DNA from: Saccharothrix sp.
GTDB lineage: Bacteria > Actinomycetota > Actinomycetes > Mycobacteriales > Pseudonocardiaceae
Reading direction: 5' to 3'
DNA: 64,000 nt
Assembly (NCBI RefSeq): GCF_031180885.1
Contig: NZ_JAPSLK010000032.1
Location: forward strand, 31,828-95,827
The translations under genes and the position numbers were made by a program. Shown piece after piece: positions 45,621-55,103 of this stretch. The first letter of the stretch is position 1. Each line of letters starts with the position of its first letter. The notes below the pieces were generated by a model. It worked only from the letters and a program-made list of their open reading frames with translations, had not been told where the DNA came from and ran no database searches.

Positions 45621-45732
45621 CCTTTCACTTGAGGCCTTTCACTTGAGCGGGCACGCCGTCGATCACTTGGGCACTTACGCCGTCGATCGCCATGCCCGGC
45701 ACGCCGAGCCACCCGCGCGCACGCCGAGCCAC
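45621..45732. repeat. Short direct repeats in the pcrA-M23 gap
   Basis: cctttcacttgag occurs twice (45621, 45635; 14-bp period), acgccgtcgatc twice (45653, 45677; 24-bp period) and gcacgccgagccac twice (45699, 45719; 20-bp period). The 613-bp gap (45281-45893) between convergent genes has no credible gene; the 45310-45590 part is unremarkable apart from ordinary composition. Confidence 0.7.
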
Positions 45733-45893
45733 GCGCGCCAAGCGGCGAAAATGCGCTGCGCGGGGCGCGTTCCACGTGCCAAGATCCACCGCGCGCGGCG
45801 AAGGCCGCCAAGGCGCGCGTGCAGGCGATCACCGGGCCAAGGGCGCGGTCGGGATCCGCTCGCAGCGGACCGCGAGTCGATCAGGCCCGGCGA

Positions 45894-46691
45894 TCAGACG
45901 CTGATGCCCTTGGAGTTCAACCAGCTCAGCGGGTTGATCTTCATGCCGTCCGGGTTCCACACCTCGAAGTGCAGGTGCGGACCGGTGGAGAAGCCCCGGT
46001 TGCCCATGCGGGCGATCTGCTCGCCGGCCTGGACGCGCTGGCCCTTGCGGACCGAGTAGGTGTCGACGTGGCCGTAGACGGTGACCGTGCCGTCGGCGTG
46101 CTCGACCTTGACCCACAGGCCGAAGCCGCTGGCCGGGCCCGCCTCGATGACGACGCCGTCGGCGGCGGCCAGGATCGGGGTGCCGATCGGGCCCGCGATG
46201 TCGATGCCGTAGTGCATGCCGCCCCAGCGCCCGCCGAAGCCGGACGTGAAGTCACCGTTGGCGGGACGGGCGAACTTGGGGCGCCGGGCCTCGGCCTCGG
46301 CGGCTTCCCGGTCGGCCGCGATCTGCGCGCTCTTGGCGAGCTTCTGCGCCTCGGCGGCCGGGTCGGTCGTCTTCGCGACCGGGAGGATGTGCGGCGCACC
46401 GGCGTGGCCCTGGCCACCGACACCGAACGCGGCGGCGCCGTCGGAGGCGCTCGCGAGCGGCGCGACCTCGTCGGACGGCGCGTCCGAGGAACCCAGGGCG
46501 TGCAGCGTCTGCCCGGCGCCCGCGGCGGCGAACGCGCCGACCGCGACGGCGGCGACCACGATCCGGCCGCGCAGCGCCGACGGGGGCGGCGGGAGCCGGT
46601 GTGATGCGACCGCGCGCACGGCGAGGCGTTCGGTCGCCTCTTCGAGCACTGCGGAACTGCTATGGCCGCCGGGGGAGCGGTGACGTGACAA
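45894..46691 (-). CDS. M23-family (LytM) peptidoglycan endopeptidase, membrane-anchored
   Basis: A 265-residue protein from TTG 46691, chosen because ggaagg stands 7 nt before it and it gives MSRHRSPGGHSSSAVLEEATERLAV; longer starts upstream lack a site. A single TM or signal anchor is near residues 65-85 (IVVAAVAVGAFAAAGAGQ). A short coiled segment (PAAEAQKLAKSAQIAADREAAEAEA) precedes the M23 domain: zinc ligands HYGIDIAGP (HxxxD) and GPHLHFEVWNP (HxH) are intact. The enzyme cleaves cross-bridges in peptidoglycan or activates other hydrolases. It matches Rv0950c by position between pcrA and sucC. Confidence 0.88.
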   Translation of the reverse strand: MSRHRSPGGHSSSAVLEEATERLAVRAVASHRLPPPPSALRGRIVVAAVAVGAFAAAGAGQTLHALGSSDAPSDEVAPLASASDGAAAFGVGGQGHAGAPHILPVAKTTDPAAEAQKLAKSAQIAADREAAEAEARRPKFARPANGDFTSGFGGRWGGMHYGIDIAGPIGTPILAAADGVVIEAGPASGFGLWVKVEHADGTVTVYGHVDTYSVRKGQRVQAGEQIARMGNRGFSTGPHLHFEVWNPDGMKINPLSWLNSKGISV

Positions 46692-46903
46692 AACCAGGCC
46701 TTCCGTCTTCGGGGAGTCCGGTCGGGACGCCGGGCGGGGGATCCCGGTGAGCCGGTCGGGGTACCGGCTCGGTGTCCTTCTGTGACCAGACCGTGACAAC
46801 GGACCGGGGGACAGTAACGGGGCGAGAGCCCCGGAGGCAATCCCCGCTCACGATGTCTACCGAATAGCGGTTAACGTGAACGCCGGAAGTGTGCGCTGTG
46901 ACG

Positions 46904-47881
46904 CTAGGTCACCCCACTACCGCCAAACCCTTCACGTGCAGGCACGATGCCGTGCGACACGCCATCATCCGATCGAGTGATGGCGGTCACCACTGCCTGC
47001 AAAGCGCGCCTGTCAACGGGCAGGGAGAGGTGACCTGAATCACGTATCCGGTGCTCTTCGACGAGCAACGAGGGGTGCTCCAACCGGGCGTTCCGCTGCG
47101 GGATCACGACCTGGTCCATCTCGCTCCACACCACGACGAACCGCGTCCGACAGGGTCGGCAGGGCTCGGCCAACTCGGACAAAAGGTCCGAACCGGGACG
47201 GAGTTGCCTGGTCAACGCGGTGGGGAAGAGGTAGGCCGAGAGCGTCCCGCCGTGCGGGGTGCCGAGGGTGACCAGCGTCCGGACGCGTGCGTCGCCGTGC
47301 AGGCGCTGCACGTAGTACCGGGCGATCAGCCCGCCGAGCGAGTGCCCGACCACGTGGACCCGCTCCGACCCCGTCTGCTCGCAGATCCGTTCGAGGTGCT
47401 CGCCCAACAACGCCGCCGACCGGCGGACATCCCCCGTCAACGCCGTCAGCACGCTGTAGTTGACCGCGTGCACCACCCCGAAGCCCCGCCTCCGCAGTGC
47501 CCCCGACAGCACCGCGAAGGCGGAGCGGTTGTCCCCGATCCCGTGCACCAGCACGATCGGGGTGCCCGCCGCGTCCATCGCCGAAACCACCAGCCCTCGC
47601 GTGCGGGGGGACAACTGATCGGTTCGGTAATGCCGCAGATGTCCTTCGGGGCGCAGCTGCTCCTCGACGACACCCCACGGGTACAGGGCCGCGCGGGACG
47701 CCAGCCAGGCCGCCTCGACCACGGCACCGCGCACGCCACCAGGGGAAAGGGCCGCGCGTGCCACGCCCAGCGCACCGTCGAGCAGGTCCCGGCCGGCGGC
47801 GGCGCCGGTCCCCACCGCGCCGTTCAGCCCGGTGCCCACCCGGTCGACCAGTGACCTGGCCCACCGCTGAACATCACCCAT
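46904..47881 (-). CDS. Alpha/beta-hydrolase, lipase-like
   Basis: A 325-residue protein from ATG 47881. The oxyanion segment PIVLVHGIGDNRSAF is near residue 105, the nucleophile elbow VVGHSLGGLIARYYVQ (GHSLG) near residue 180 and LGTPHGGTLSAYLFP after it; a terminal SGHLSLPVD gives the His. These mark a triacylglycerol lipase or esterase of the LipA/PGAP1-like group. The first ~90 residues are helical (RSLVDRVGTGLNGAVGTG) without a clear signal peptide. Two Cys pairs (EPCRPCR) are unusual. The gene lies upstream of the M23 peptidase on the same strand, 212 bp away, and is divergent from the membrane protein at 47981. Confidence 0.85.
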   Translation of the reverse strand: MGDVQRWARSLVDRVGTGLNGAVGTGAAAGRDLLDGALGVARAALSPGGVRGAVVEAAWLASRAALYPWGVVEEQLRPEGHLRHYRTDQLSPRTRGLVVSAMDAAGTPIVLVHGIGDNRSAFAVLSGALRRRGFGVVHAVNYSVLTALTGDVRRSAALLGEHLERICEQTGSERVHVVGHSLGGLIARYYVQRLHGDARVRTLVTLGTPHGGTLSAYLFPTALTRQLRPGSDLLSELAEPCRPCRTRFVVVWSEMDQVVIPQRNARLEHPSLLVEEHRIRDSGHLSLPVDRRALQAVVTAITRSDDGVSHGIVPAREGFGGSGVT

Positions 47882-47980
47882 GGGGCTGAAGGTAGGTGAG
47901 ATTTCCACAAAACCGGGAGTACCCGGCGCACGTTCTTGGCATTCCGGTCCGCCCCGGACGGCCCTGCTAGTTTCGAGCCG

Positions 47981-49591
47981 ATGATCCGCACCGCTGAACC
48001 GGTCACGCCCGCGTCCGCCGGCCTCCGCGCGGCGCTCGGCCTCGCGGCAGCGGGTGCCGCGTGCGGCGCGATCGGCCCCGTGCTGTCCGTCGTGGACGAC
48101 ACCGCGCCGCCCGCCTTCACCGCGTGGCCGCTGCTGGCCCTGCTCGCCGTGCTGCCCGTGGCGGTGGCCTCCTACTACTACGCGCGCGGGCGCGCGACGA
48201 CCGGCGCGGCGGTGCTGGTGCCGCTGGGCGCGCTGGCGGTGTGCCGGTTCCTGATCGACCTGGAGATCGCGCTGGACCCGGTCGGCGTGTCCCGGCCGGA
48301 ACTGCTGCGGGTCACCACGCTGGCCGCGCCCGAGCCCGCCGCGGGCCTGTGGGTGCTGCTCGCCGGTCACGTCCTCACCGCCGCCGCGGCCGCGGTCGCG
48401 GTGACCGGGCTGGAGACCGAGGGCGGTCGGGGCGGCCGGTTCGCGCTGGCCACCGCCGCCGCCGTGGTCGCGGTGGGCGGTCTGCTGTCTCCCCCGTACG
48501 TGTCGCTCGACCCGTTCCTGCGCAACGGGAGCGTGCTCGACGCGCCGGGGTCGGCGCTGGTCGGCGGCCTGCTGCTGCTCGTGGTCGTGCCGGTGGCGAC
48601 CCTGCTGGCCGCGAGTTCGGCCGACGACGACGTCCGGACCGGCGGCCTGCTCGGCGTCGGCCTCACCCTGCCCGCGCTGGTCGCGCCGGGCCTCGGTGCC
48701 GTGGTCGCGGTGGACAAGGTGTTGCTCGCCGCGGGTCCGGTGGCGGTGATGATCGGCGCCGTGGGCCTGGTCTTCGCCGCGTTGCTGCCCGCCGGCGTCC
48801 TCAAGGAGCACGAGGGGACGCTGCCGGGTCTGCGCCGGCTGAACACGATCGTGGCCGTCCTCGGGCTCGCGGCCGGGGCGTTCTTCCTGGTCGGCGCCCT
48901 GACCCCGCACCTGAGCGTGCCGGAGGGCCTGACCGCGCCGACCGACTACGCGGCCCGCCTGCTGTGGCCGGCCGCCGCGTTCACCCTGCTCGCCCTGGCC
49001 CCGAAGGCCCGCCCGGCGTTCATCGCGGCGACCGCCGCCGTCCCGCTCGCGGCGGGCCTGTCGCTGGACGCGGTGTTCGCGGCGACCCAGGTGGCGACCG
49101 TCCTGCCCGGACCGGGCGTGTGGTTCACGACGGTGGGCGTGATCCTGGCGATCGCCGCCGTGATCACGGCCGTGGTCGCCGGTGCGGCGGAGCGCGACGA
49201 GGAGGACGTCACCACGACCTCGCCGTCGCTGCCCCTGATCGCGGTGGCGATGATCGCGGGCCTGGTGGCCGTCGGCGCGTTCGCGATGCCGGTGGTCCGC
49301 GCACCCGACCTCACCCCGATCACGGCGCTGGGCCTGCGGGTCGGGTCGTGGGGCTTGCTGCTCGCCCTGGCAGGCGTACTGGGCGCGATCGGCCTGGCTC
49401 TCGCATCACGGCCGGTCAAGGGTGCGGCTCTGCTGCTTGGTGCGGCCGGTGTGACCGCCACGCGTGCCTTGGAGTACCCGTTGACGGCTTCGCGGGCGGC
49501 CGACACCGCGCCGGGGCCGGGGCTGTGGTTGGCGGTGGCCGCGACGGTGGCCCTGGTGATCGCCGCGGCGGTCCGAACAGCCCGTTCCTGA
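47981..49591 (+). CDS. Polytopic integral membrane protein, function unknown
   Basis: A 536-residue protein from ATG 47981 with roughly 13-14 predicted helices, Ala/Val/Leu-rich and short acidic loops (SADDDVR, AERDEEDV). No transporter signature was recognised. It sits in the Rv0950c-Rv0951 position between the lipase and sucC. Codon use is typical of the region. A few Asp/Arg residues lie inside loops; no enzymatic motif is visible. Confidence 0.75.
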   Translation: MIRTAEPVTPASAGLRAALGLAAAGAACGAIGPVLSVVDDTAPPAFTAWPLLALLAVLPVAVASYYYARGRATTGAAVLVPLGALAVCRFLIDLEIALDPVGVSRPELLRVTTLAAPEPAAGLWVLLAGHVLTAAAAAVAVTGLETEGGRGGRFALATAAAVVAVGGLLSPPYVSLDPFLRNGSVLDAPGSALVGGLLLLVVVPVATLLAASSADDDVRTGGLLGVGLTLPALVAPGLGAVVAVDKVLLAAGPVAVMIGAVGLVFAALLPAGVLKEHEGTLPGLRRLNTIVAVLGLAAGAFFLVGALTPHLSVPEGLTAPTDYAARLLWPAAAFTLLALAPKARPAFIAATAAVPLAAGLSLDAVFAATQVATVLPGPGVWFTTVGVILAIAAVITAVVAGAAERDEEDVTTTSPSLPLIAVAMIAGLVAVGAFAMPVVRAPDLTPITALGLRVGSWGLLLALAGVLGAIGLALASRPVKGAALLLGAAGVTATRALEYPLTASRAADTAPGPGLWLAVAATVALVIAAAVRTARS

Positions 49592-49849
49592 GCCTGGCTC
49601 GTGTCCGGGTTTCGATCCAGTGATCGACCTCACCGCGTTTGAGACGGACCTCACGGGTGTGGGGTGCGAGGTGGTCCGCGCAGGTCGATAGTGTTCCTCG
49701 CAGCCGCGTCGAGCCGGTCCCCCCACGGCTATGCCGGCGTTCCAGGTGATGCCTGGTACGTGTGGGCACCAGGCCCCAGCCTGGAGCGCCGGACCACGAG
49801 GACCGCACCAAGGACGCGGTGTCCGACACCGACGTCGCAGGAGACCCGA

Positions 49850-51019
49850 GTGGACCTGTACGAGTACCAGGCGAAGGACCTCTTCGCCGCCCACGATGTC
49901 CCGGTGCTGCCGGGCGACGTGGCGAGCACCCCCGCCGAGGCCAAGGCGATCGCCGAGCGCTTCGGCCAGACCGTCGTCGTCAAGGCCCAGGTCAAGACGG
50001 GTGGCCGGGGCAAGGCGGGCGGCGTCAAGCTCGCCGAGACCCCGGAGGAGACCGAGGCCAAGGCCGAGGCCATCCTGGGCCTGGACATCAAGGGGCACGT
50101 CGTTCACCGCGTGCTGGTGACCCCCGCGTCCGACATCGCCGAGGAGTACTACTTCTCCTTCCTGCTCGACCGGGCGAACCGGACCTTCCTCGCGATGGCC
50201 TCCGTCGAGGGCGGCATGGACATCGAAGAGGTGGCCGCCACCAAGCCCGAGGCCCTGGCCAAGGTGCCGGTGGACGCGATCAAGGGCGTGGACCGCGCCA
50301 AGGCCGACGAGATCGTCGCCGCCGCGAAGTTCCCCGCCGAGGTGGCCGACCAGGTCGCCGACGTGATCGTGAAGCTGTGGGAGACCTTCGTCGCCGAGGA
50401 CGCGACGCTGGTCGAGGTCAACCCGCTGGTCCGCGACCCCGAGGGCAAGATCGTCGCCCTCGACGGCAAGGTCACCCTGGACGAGAACGCGGCGTTCCGG
50501 CACCCGGCCCACGAGGCGCTGGTCGACAAGCAGGCCGAGGACCCGCTGGAGGCCAAGGCCAAGGCCAAGGGCCTGAACTACGTCAAGCTCGACGGCCAGG
50601 TCGGCATCATCGGCAACGGCGCCGGTCTGGTCATGTCCACGCTGGACGTCGTCGCCTACGCGGGTGAGAAGCACAACGGCGTGAAGCCCGCGAACTTCCT
50701 GGACATCGGTGGCGGCGCGTCCGCCGAGGTGATGGCCAACGGGCTGGACATCATCCTGCACGACCCGGACGTGCGCAGCGTCTTCGTGAACGTCTTCGGC
50801 GGCATCACCGCCTGCGACGCGGTGGCCAACGGCATCGTCGCGGCGCTGGGCATCCTGGGCGACGAGGCCACCAAGCCGCTGGTGGTCCGCCTGGACGGCA
50901 ACAACGTGGAGGAGGGCCGCCGGATTCTCGCCGAGGCCAACCACCCGCTGGTGACCGTTGTCGACACCATGGACAACGCGGCCGACAAGGCCGCCGAACT
51001 CGCGGCTGCGGGGGTCTGA
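49850..51019 (+). CDS. sucC: Succinyl-CoA synthetase (ADP-forming), beta subunit
   Basis: A 389-residue ATP-grasp subunit. GTG 49850 (after caggagacc) gives [22 protein letters not shown]; the longer frame upstream is not coding. ATP-binding elements include [21 protein letters not shown], and the CoA/succinate-binding segment includes [18 protein letters not shown] and [18 protein letters not shown]. With SucD it makes ATP or GTP from succinyl-CoA in the TCA cycle. The sucD start is 3 bp after its stop. Order pcrA-M23-sucC-sucD matches M. tuberculosis Rv0949-Rv0952. Confidence 0.97.
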   Translation: MDLYEYQAKDLFAAHDVPVLPGDVASTPAEAKAIAERFGQTVVVKAQVKTGGRGKAGGVKLAETPEETEAKAEAILGLDIKGHVVHRVLVTPASDIAEEYYFSFLLDRANRTFLAMASVEGGMDIEEVAATKPEALAKVPVDAIKGVDRAKADEIVAAAKFPAEVADQVADVIVKLWETFVAEDATLVEVNPLVRDPEGKIVALDGKVTLDENAAFRHPAHEALVDKQAEDPLEAKAKAKGLNYVKLDGQVGIIGNGAGLVMSTLDVVAYAGEKHNGVKPANFLDIGGGASAEVMANGLDIILHDPDVRSVFVNVFGGITACDAVANGIVAALGILGDEATKPLVVRLDGNNVEEGRRILAEANHPLVTVVDTMDNAADKAAELAAAGV

Positions 51020-51021
51020 CG

Positions 51022-51912
51022 ATGGCTATCTTCATCACCAATGACAGCAAGGTCATCGTCCAGGGCATGACCGGCGCCGAGGGCACCAAGCACACCAAGC
51101 GGATGCTGGCCTCGGGCACCAACATCGTCGGTGGCGTGAACCCGCGCAAGGCGGGCGAGAAGGTCGACTTCGACGGCAACGTGCTCCCGGTGTTCGGTTC
51201 CGTGGCCGAGGCCATGGAGGCCACCGGCGCCGACGTGACCGTGATCTTCGTGCCGCCGGCGTTCGCCAAGGCCGCCGTGATCGAGGCCGTGGACGCGGGC
51301 GTCGGCCTGGCCGTCGTGATCACCGAGGGCATCCCGGTGCACGACACCGCCGCCTTCTGGGCGCACGCCGTGGCCACCGGCAACAAGACCCGGATCATCG
51401 GCCCGAACTGCCCGGGTCTGATCAGCCCCGGCCAGTCCAACGCGGGCATCATCCCGGCCAACATCTCCGGCGCGGGCAAGATCGGTCTGGTGTCCAAGTC
51501 GGGCACGCTGACCTACCAGATGATGTACGAGCTGCGCGACTTCGGCTTCTCCACCGCCATCGGCATCGGCGGCGACCCGATCATCGGCACCACCCACATC
51601 GACGCGCTGGCGGCCTTCGAGGCCGACCCGGAGACCGCGGCGATCGTGATGATCGGCGAGATCGGCGGCGACGCCGAGGAGCGGGCCGCGGCCTACATCA
51701 AGGAGAACGTCACCAAGCCGGTCGTCGGCTACGTCGCGGGCTTCACCGCTCCCGAGGGCAAGACGATGGGCCACGCCGGCGCGATCGTGTCCGGCTCCGC
51801 CGGCACCGCGCAGGCGAAGAAGGAGGCCCTGGAGGCCGCGGGCGTGAAGGTCGGCAAGACGCCGTCCGAGACCGCCGCCCTCATGCGGGAGATCATGCAG
51901 TCGATCGGCTGA
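51022..51912 (+). CDS. sucD: Succinyl-CoA synthetase, alpha subunit
   Basis: A 296-residue subunit. The CoA-binding Rossmann fold has [31 protein letters not shown]. The phosphorylated active-site His is in [17 protein letters not shown], and [12 protein letters not shown] is the conserved middle loop. It is coupled to sucC and followed by a clear terminator, so the operon ends here. Confidence 0.97.
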   Translation: MAIFITNDSKVIVQGMTGAEGTKHTKRMLASGTNIVGGVNPRKAGEKVDFDGNVLPVFGSVAEAMEATGADVTVIFVPPAFAKAAVIEAVDAGVGLAVVITEGIPVHDTAAFWAHAVATGNKTRIIGPNCPGLISPGQSNAGIIPANISGAGKIGLVSKSGTLTYQMMYELRDFGFSTAIGIGGDPIIGTTHIDALAAFEADPETAAIVMIGEIGGDAEERAAAYIKENVTKPVVGYVAGFTAPEGKTMGHAGAIVSGSAGTAQAKKEALEAAGVKVGKTPSETAALMREIMQSIG

Positions 51913-51928
51913 TCGCTCACCCGTCCGT

Positions 51929-51959
51929 GAAGGCCATCTCCCGTGGGGAGGTGGCCTTC
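51929..51959 (+). terminator. Terminator after sucCD
   Basis: gaaggccatctccc (51929-51942) pairs with gggaggtggccttc (51946-51959), 14 bp with one G-U pair and a 3-nt loop, 17 bp after the sucD stop. Confidence 0.85.
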
Positions 51960-52089
51960 ACCGTGTTGTGGCGTGGGTCAATCCACGCGTTCGGGGGAAC
52001 CGGGGAGGTCCGGTCGTCGTCGGAGAGTGTGCATCGGCTAGCGTTCTGTCGTTGTGTTTGGTCCGTCGGGTGGAGGAGGAGACCTCACC

Positions 52090-52764
52090 ATGTCCGTGCC
52101 GTACGGCGCCCCTCAGCAGCAGCCGGGTCCGGCGCAGCAACCGGTGGGCGTGAACCTGAACCTCATCCTCCCGCTGGTCGGCGCGGGTCTGGGCCTGATC
52201 GCCTACCTGCTCGCGTTCGCCGACGACGTGTCCACCGCCAGCATCGACCTGCTGCTCGCGGCCGGTGTCCTGTCGGGCCTGTCGGTGCTGCCGAAGATGC
52301 CGCGCCTGCTGCCCGCCGCCGCGGTGCTCACCGCCGTGCCGACGTTGCTGTTCCTCCAGGGCATGATCAAGAGCGAGGCCGACACCAAGGGCATGCAGAT
52401 CGTGCTCCTGCTGGTCGCCCTGCTCCAGACGGCGGCGGTCGTGGCGAGCCTGCTGCTCGACGCGGGCGTGCTGAAGCTCGAGCCCAAGCCCGCCAACCCC
52501 TACGGCCAGCCCGGTGGCTGGAACCCGCAGTCCGGTGGCTTCCCGCAGCCGGGTCAGCAGCCGCACCAGCAGCAGCCGGGGCAGTTCAACCCGCCGTCGG
52601 GCCAGTTCGGGTCGCCGGTGCAGCCCCAGCAGCAGCCGGGCGCGCCGCAGCCGACCTCGTACATGCCGCAGCCGGGGCAGTTCGGCCAGCCCGGCCAGCC
52701 CGGCCAGCCCGGTCAGCAGCCGGGCACGCCGCCCGGCGGTTTCGGCCAGCAGCCGCAGGCCTGA
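52090..52764 (+). CDS. DUF5336 membrane protein with Gln/Pro-rich C-terminus (Rv0954-like)
   Basis: A 224-residue protein from ATG 52090 behind a strong ggaggaggag site. A short Gln/Pro head is followed by four predicted TM helices in residues ~24-125 ([70 protein letters not shown]). The remaining ~95 residues are cytoplasmic and Gln/Pro/Gly-rich. The M. tuberculosis counterpart Rv0954 has the same layout and position and has been linked to the cell-division septum. The exact role is unknown. Confidence 0.85.
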   Translation: MSVPYGAPQQQPGPAQQPVGVNLNLILPLVGAGLGLIAYLLAFADDVSTASIDLLLAAGVLSGLSVLPKMPRLLPAAAVLTAVPTLLFLQGMIKSEADTKGMQIVLLLVALLQTAAVVASLLLDAGVLKLEPKPANPYGQPGGWNPQSGGFPQPGQQPHQQQPGQFNPPSGQFGSPVQPQQQPGAPQPTSYMPQPGQFGQPGQPGQPGQQPGTPPGGFGQQPQA

Positions 52765-52772
52765 TCTTCGCG

Positions 52773-52811
52773 AACAGGGGTGGTGCCGCATGGTGCGGTG
52801 CCACCCCTGTT
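52773..52811 (+). terminator. Terminator after the DUF5336 gene
   Basis: An 18-bp stem, aacaggggtggtgccgca (52773-52790) with tgcggtgccacccctgtt (52794-52811), with two wobble pairs and a 3-nt loop, starting 8 bp after the stop. Confidence 0.85.
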
Positions 52812-52933
52812 GTCGTGTGCGGGGCAATGCGATGAGCCGACTACCAGGCGGCCCCGCCGCCGCGACGAAGTCGCGGCAATCCAATACAGCGTGCCTCACC
52901 TGAACGGATCAATCGGACTGAGAGCCTGGGGAC

Positions 52934-54412
52934 ATGCCGGTGCAAACGCCGCCTTCGCACGCAGCCGTGACCGAGTCCGTGCGCCCGCCCGAGTTCTCCC
53001 GGGGTGAGCGGGCGCGGGTGCTGGCCATGACGGCCGCCGGTTCGGTGGTGGTCAGTTATGCCGCGGTCGCCGCCTTGCTCGCGCTCGTGTCGTCCACGGC
53101 CGCGCACGCCAAGTTCTCCACCACCGGGGTGCTGGCGGCGTCCGCGCCGGGTTGGCTGGTGGCGCACCACGTGCCGCTGCGGTTCGACGGCGGGCAGCTC
53201 GGGGTCCTGCCGCTGCTGCCGACCGTGCTGCTGATGCTGCTGGCCTCGCGCGCGGCGGCCGGTGCGGCGGACCGGCTGGGGCTGTTCGAGCCGTTGCAGG
53301 CGCGGGGCGTGGTGCTCTCCATCGCGTCCGCGCACGCCGTGACCGGCGGGATGATCGCGTTCCTGATGGGCGACGACGGCGTGGTGCGGGCGACGCCGGC
53401 CGTGGCGTTCTTCGGGTGCGCGGCGGTGTCCGGGGTCGCGGCGGTGGCCGGTGTGGCGCAGCGGTGCGGGCTGGTCGAGGTGGTGTTCGAGCGGATCGAC
53501 CCGGTGGCCCGGCACGGGCTGCGCGCCGGGGCCATGGCGTTGTTCGCGCTGACCGCGTGCGGGGCGCTGCTGCTCGCGTTCGGGCTGGTCGTCTCGTGGC
53601 CGCTGACCAGTTCGCTGTTCGACCAGGCGGGCGGCACGGTCGGCACCGGCCTGGGGATCTGGCTGATGTGCCTGGGGTACCTGCCCAACGCCATAGTCGG
53701 GGCGCTGTCGTACGTGGTGGGCGCGGGGTTCTCGCTCGGCGCGGTCACCGTGAGCCCGCTGGTGTTCGCCGGCGGCCCGGTGCCCGCGGTGCCGCTGCTG
53801 GCGGCGCTGCCCGAGCAGCAGTCGCCGCTGCCGGCGCTCGTGCTGATCCTGCCGGGGGCGACCGGTGTGCTGGTCGGGTACGCGCTGCGCACCGCGGCCG
53901 GGACGCCCCAGGCCCGGCTGCGGGCCGTGCTGGTCGCGGCGGTGACGGCGGGCGTCGGGACGCTCGTGCTGGCCGCGGTCGCCGGCGGCGCCCTGGGCGG
54001 TGGGGCGTTCAACCCGGTGACCATCCCGGCCGGGTTGCTGGCGGTGCTCACGATCGGGTGGATCGTCTTGCCCGGTGGGGTGGTCGCGTGGTTCGCCGGA
54101 CCCCGCCCGCCGCGCGTGGTCGAGGAAGAACCCGTGGTCGAGGACGAGCCCGAAGACGACTACGAGGGCGACGAGGACTTCGAGGACGAGGACGACTTCG
54201 AGGACGAAGAGGACGAACTCGAGTACGAGGACGACCTTGACGAACTCGAAGACGAGGCCGAAGACGAAGAGGACTACGAAGACGAGGACGAGCCCGTCGC
54301 CGAGGCCGAGGACGAAGACGAGGTCGACGACGACGTCCACGACGATGACGACGAAGGCGAGGACGGCGAGGAAGAGGCGGAGCCGGAGGACCTGGCCGAC
54401 AAGCGCGACTAG
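52934..54412 (+). CDS. DUF6350 membrane protein with ~95-residue acidic tail
   Basis: A 492-residue integral membrane protein. About ten predicted helices fill residues ~30-390 (VLAMTAAGSVVVSYAAVAAL onwards). After RPPRVVEEEPV the last ~95 residues are about two-thirds Asp/Glu with scattered Tyr/Phe (DDYEGDEDFEDEDDFEDEED and so on), ending in ADKRD. M. tuberculosis Rv0955 (DUF6350, a PerM-like envelope protein) occupies the same position before purN but the length of this tail seems unusual. Such a tail may bind cations or basic partners on the cytoplasmic face. The tail DNA is built of repeated gacgag/gaggac codons. Confidence 0.82.
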   Translation: MPVQTPPSHAAVTESVRPPEFSRGERARVLAMTAAGSVVVSYAAVAALLALVSSTAAHAKFSTTGVLAASAPGWLVAHHVPLRFDGGQLGVLPLLPTVLLMLLASRAAAGAADRLGLFEPLQARGVVLSIASAHAVTGGMIAFLMGDDGVVRATPAVAFFGCAAVSGVAAVAGVAQRCGLVEVVFERIDPVARHGLRAGAMALFALTACGALLLAFGLVVSWPLTSSLFDQAGGTVGTGLGIWLMCLGYLPNAIVGALSYVVGAGFSLGAVTVSPLVFAGGPVPAVPLLAALPEQQSPLPALVLILPGATGVLVGYALRTAAGTPQARLRAVLVAAVTAGVGTLVLAAVAGGALGGGAFNPVTIPAGLLAVLTIGWIVLPGGVVAWFAGPRPPRVVEEEPVVEDEPEDDYEGDEDFEDEDDFEDEEDELEYEDDLDELEDEAEDEEDYEDEDEPVAEAEDEDEVDDDVHDDDDEGEDGEEEAEPEDLADKRD

Positions 54413-54440
54413 CCACCGCTTAGGCTGCTCCTGAGCTGCT

Positions 54441-55103
54441 GTGACAGTCCCCAGCAAGGAGAGCACGCTGAGCGCCGAGACCACACTCCGGCTTCCCAAC
54501 CCCGCGCGGGTCGTCGTCCTCGTCTCCGGCTCCGGCACCCTGATGCAGGCGCTGCTGGACGCCGCCGCCGACCCGGGCTACCCCGTCGAGGTGGTGGCCG
54601 TCGGCGCCGACCGGGGCCGCATCGAAGGACTCGCCCGCGCCGAACGCGCCGGCGTGCCCACGTTCACCGTGCGACTCAAGGACCACCCGACGCGCGACGA
54701 GTGGGACACCGCCCTCGCCGACGCCGTCGACGCGCACAAGCCCGACCTCGTGGTCTCCGCCGGGTTCATGAAGATCCTCGGACCGGCCTTCCTGGCCCGC
54801 TTCGGCGGCCGGATGGTCAACACCCACCCCGCGCTGCTGCCCGCCTTCCCCGGTGCGCACGGCGTCCGCGACGCCCTGGACTACGGCGTCAAGGTCACCG
54901 GCGCGACCGTGCACCTGGTGGACGGCGGCGTGGACACCGGGCCGATCCTGGCCCAGGAAGCCGTCGTCGTCGGTGACGGTGACGACGTCGACAGCCTGCA
55001 CGAGCGCATCAAGGTGGTGGAGCGGCGGCTGCTCGTCGACGTCGTCGCCCGCCTGGCCCGCGAGGGCTGCACCGTGAACGGACGAAAGGTGAGCATCCCG
55101 TGA
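54441..55103 (+). CDS. purN: Phosphoribosylglycinamide formyltransferase
   Basis: A 220-residue protein from GTG 54441. The core is [21 protein letters not shown], the folate/GAR pocket is [43 protein letters not shown] with catalytic Asn-His, and the later Asp is in [12 protein letters not shown]. It transfers the formyl group of 10-formyl-THF to GAR in purine synthesis. The start is uncertain: a CTG at 54468 has aaggag 7 nt before it and gives a family-like N-terminus, whereas GTG 54441 has no such site. The stop overlaps the purH start by 4 bp. Confidence 0.92.
   Translation: MTVPSKESTLSAETTLRLPNPARVVVLVSGSGTLMQALLDAAADPGYPVEVVAVGADRGRIEGLARAERAGVPTFTVRLKDHPTRDEWDTALADAVDAHKPDLVVSAGFMKILGPAFLARFGGRMVNTHPALLPAFPGAHGVRDALDYGVKVTGATVHLVDGGVDTGPILAQEAVVVGDGDDVDSLHERIKVVERRLLVDVVARLAREGCTVNGRKVSIP

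Noticed and set aside
46692..46903. c-di-AMP (ydaO/yuaA) riboswitch before the M23 peptidase
   Set aside because: The expected GGGGUGAA-type and CCCG.CAGCUAACC-type conserved blocks were not found.
51913..52089. tRNA or small RNA genes in intergenic gaps
   Set aside because: No T-loop (GGTTCGAATCC-like) or cloverleaf was found; the conspicuous hairpins fit terminators after genes.
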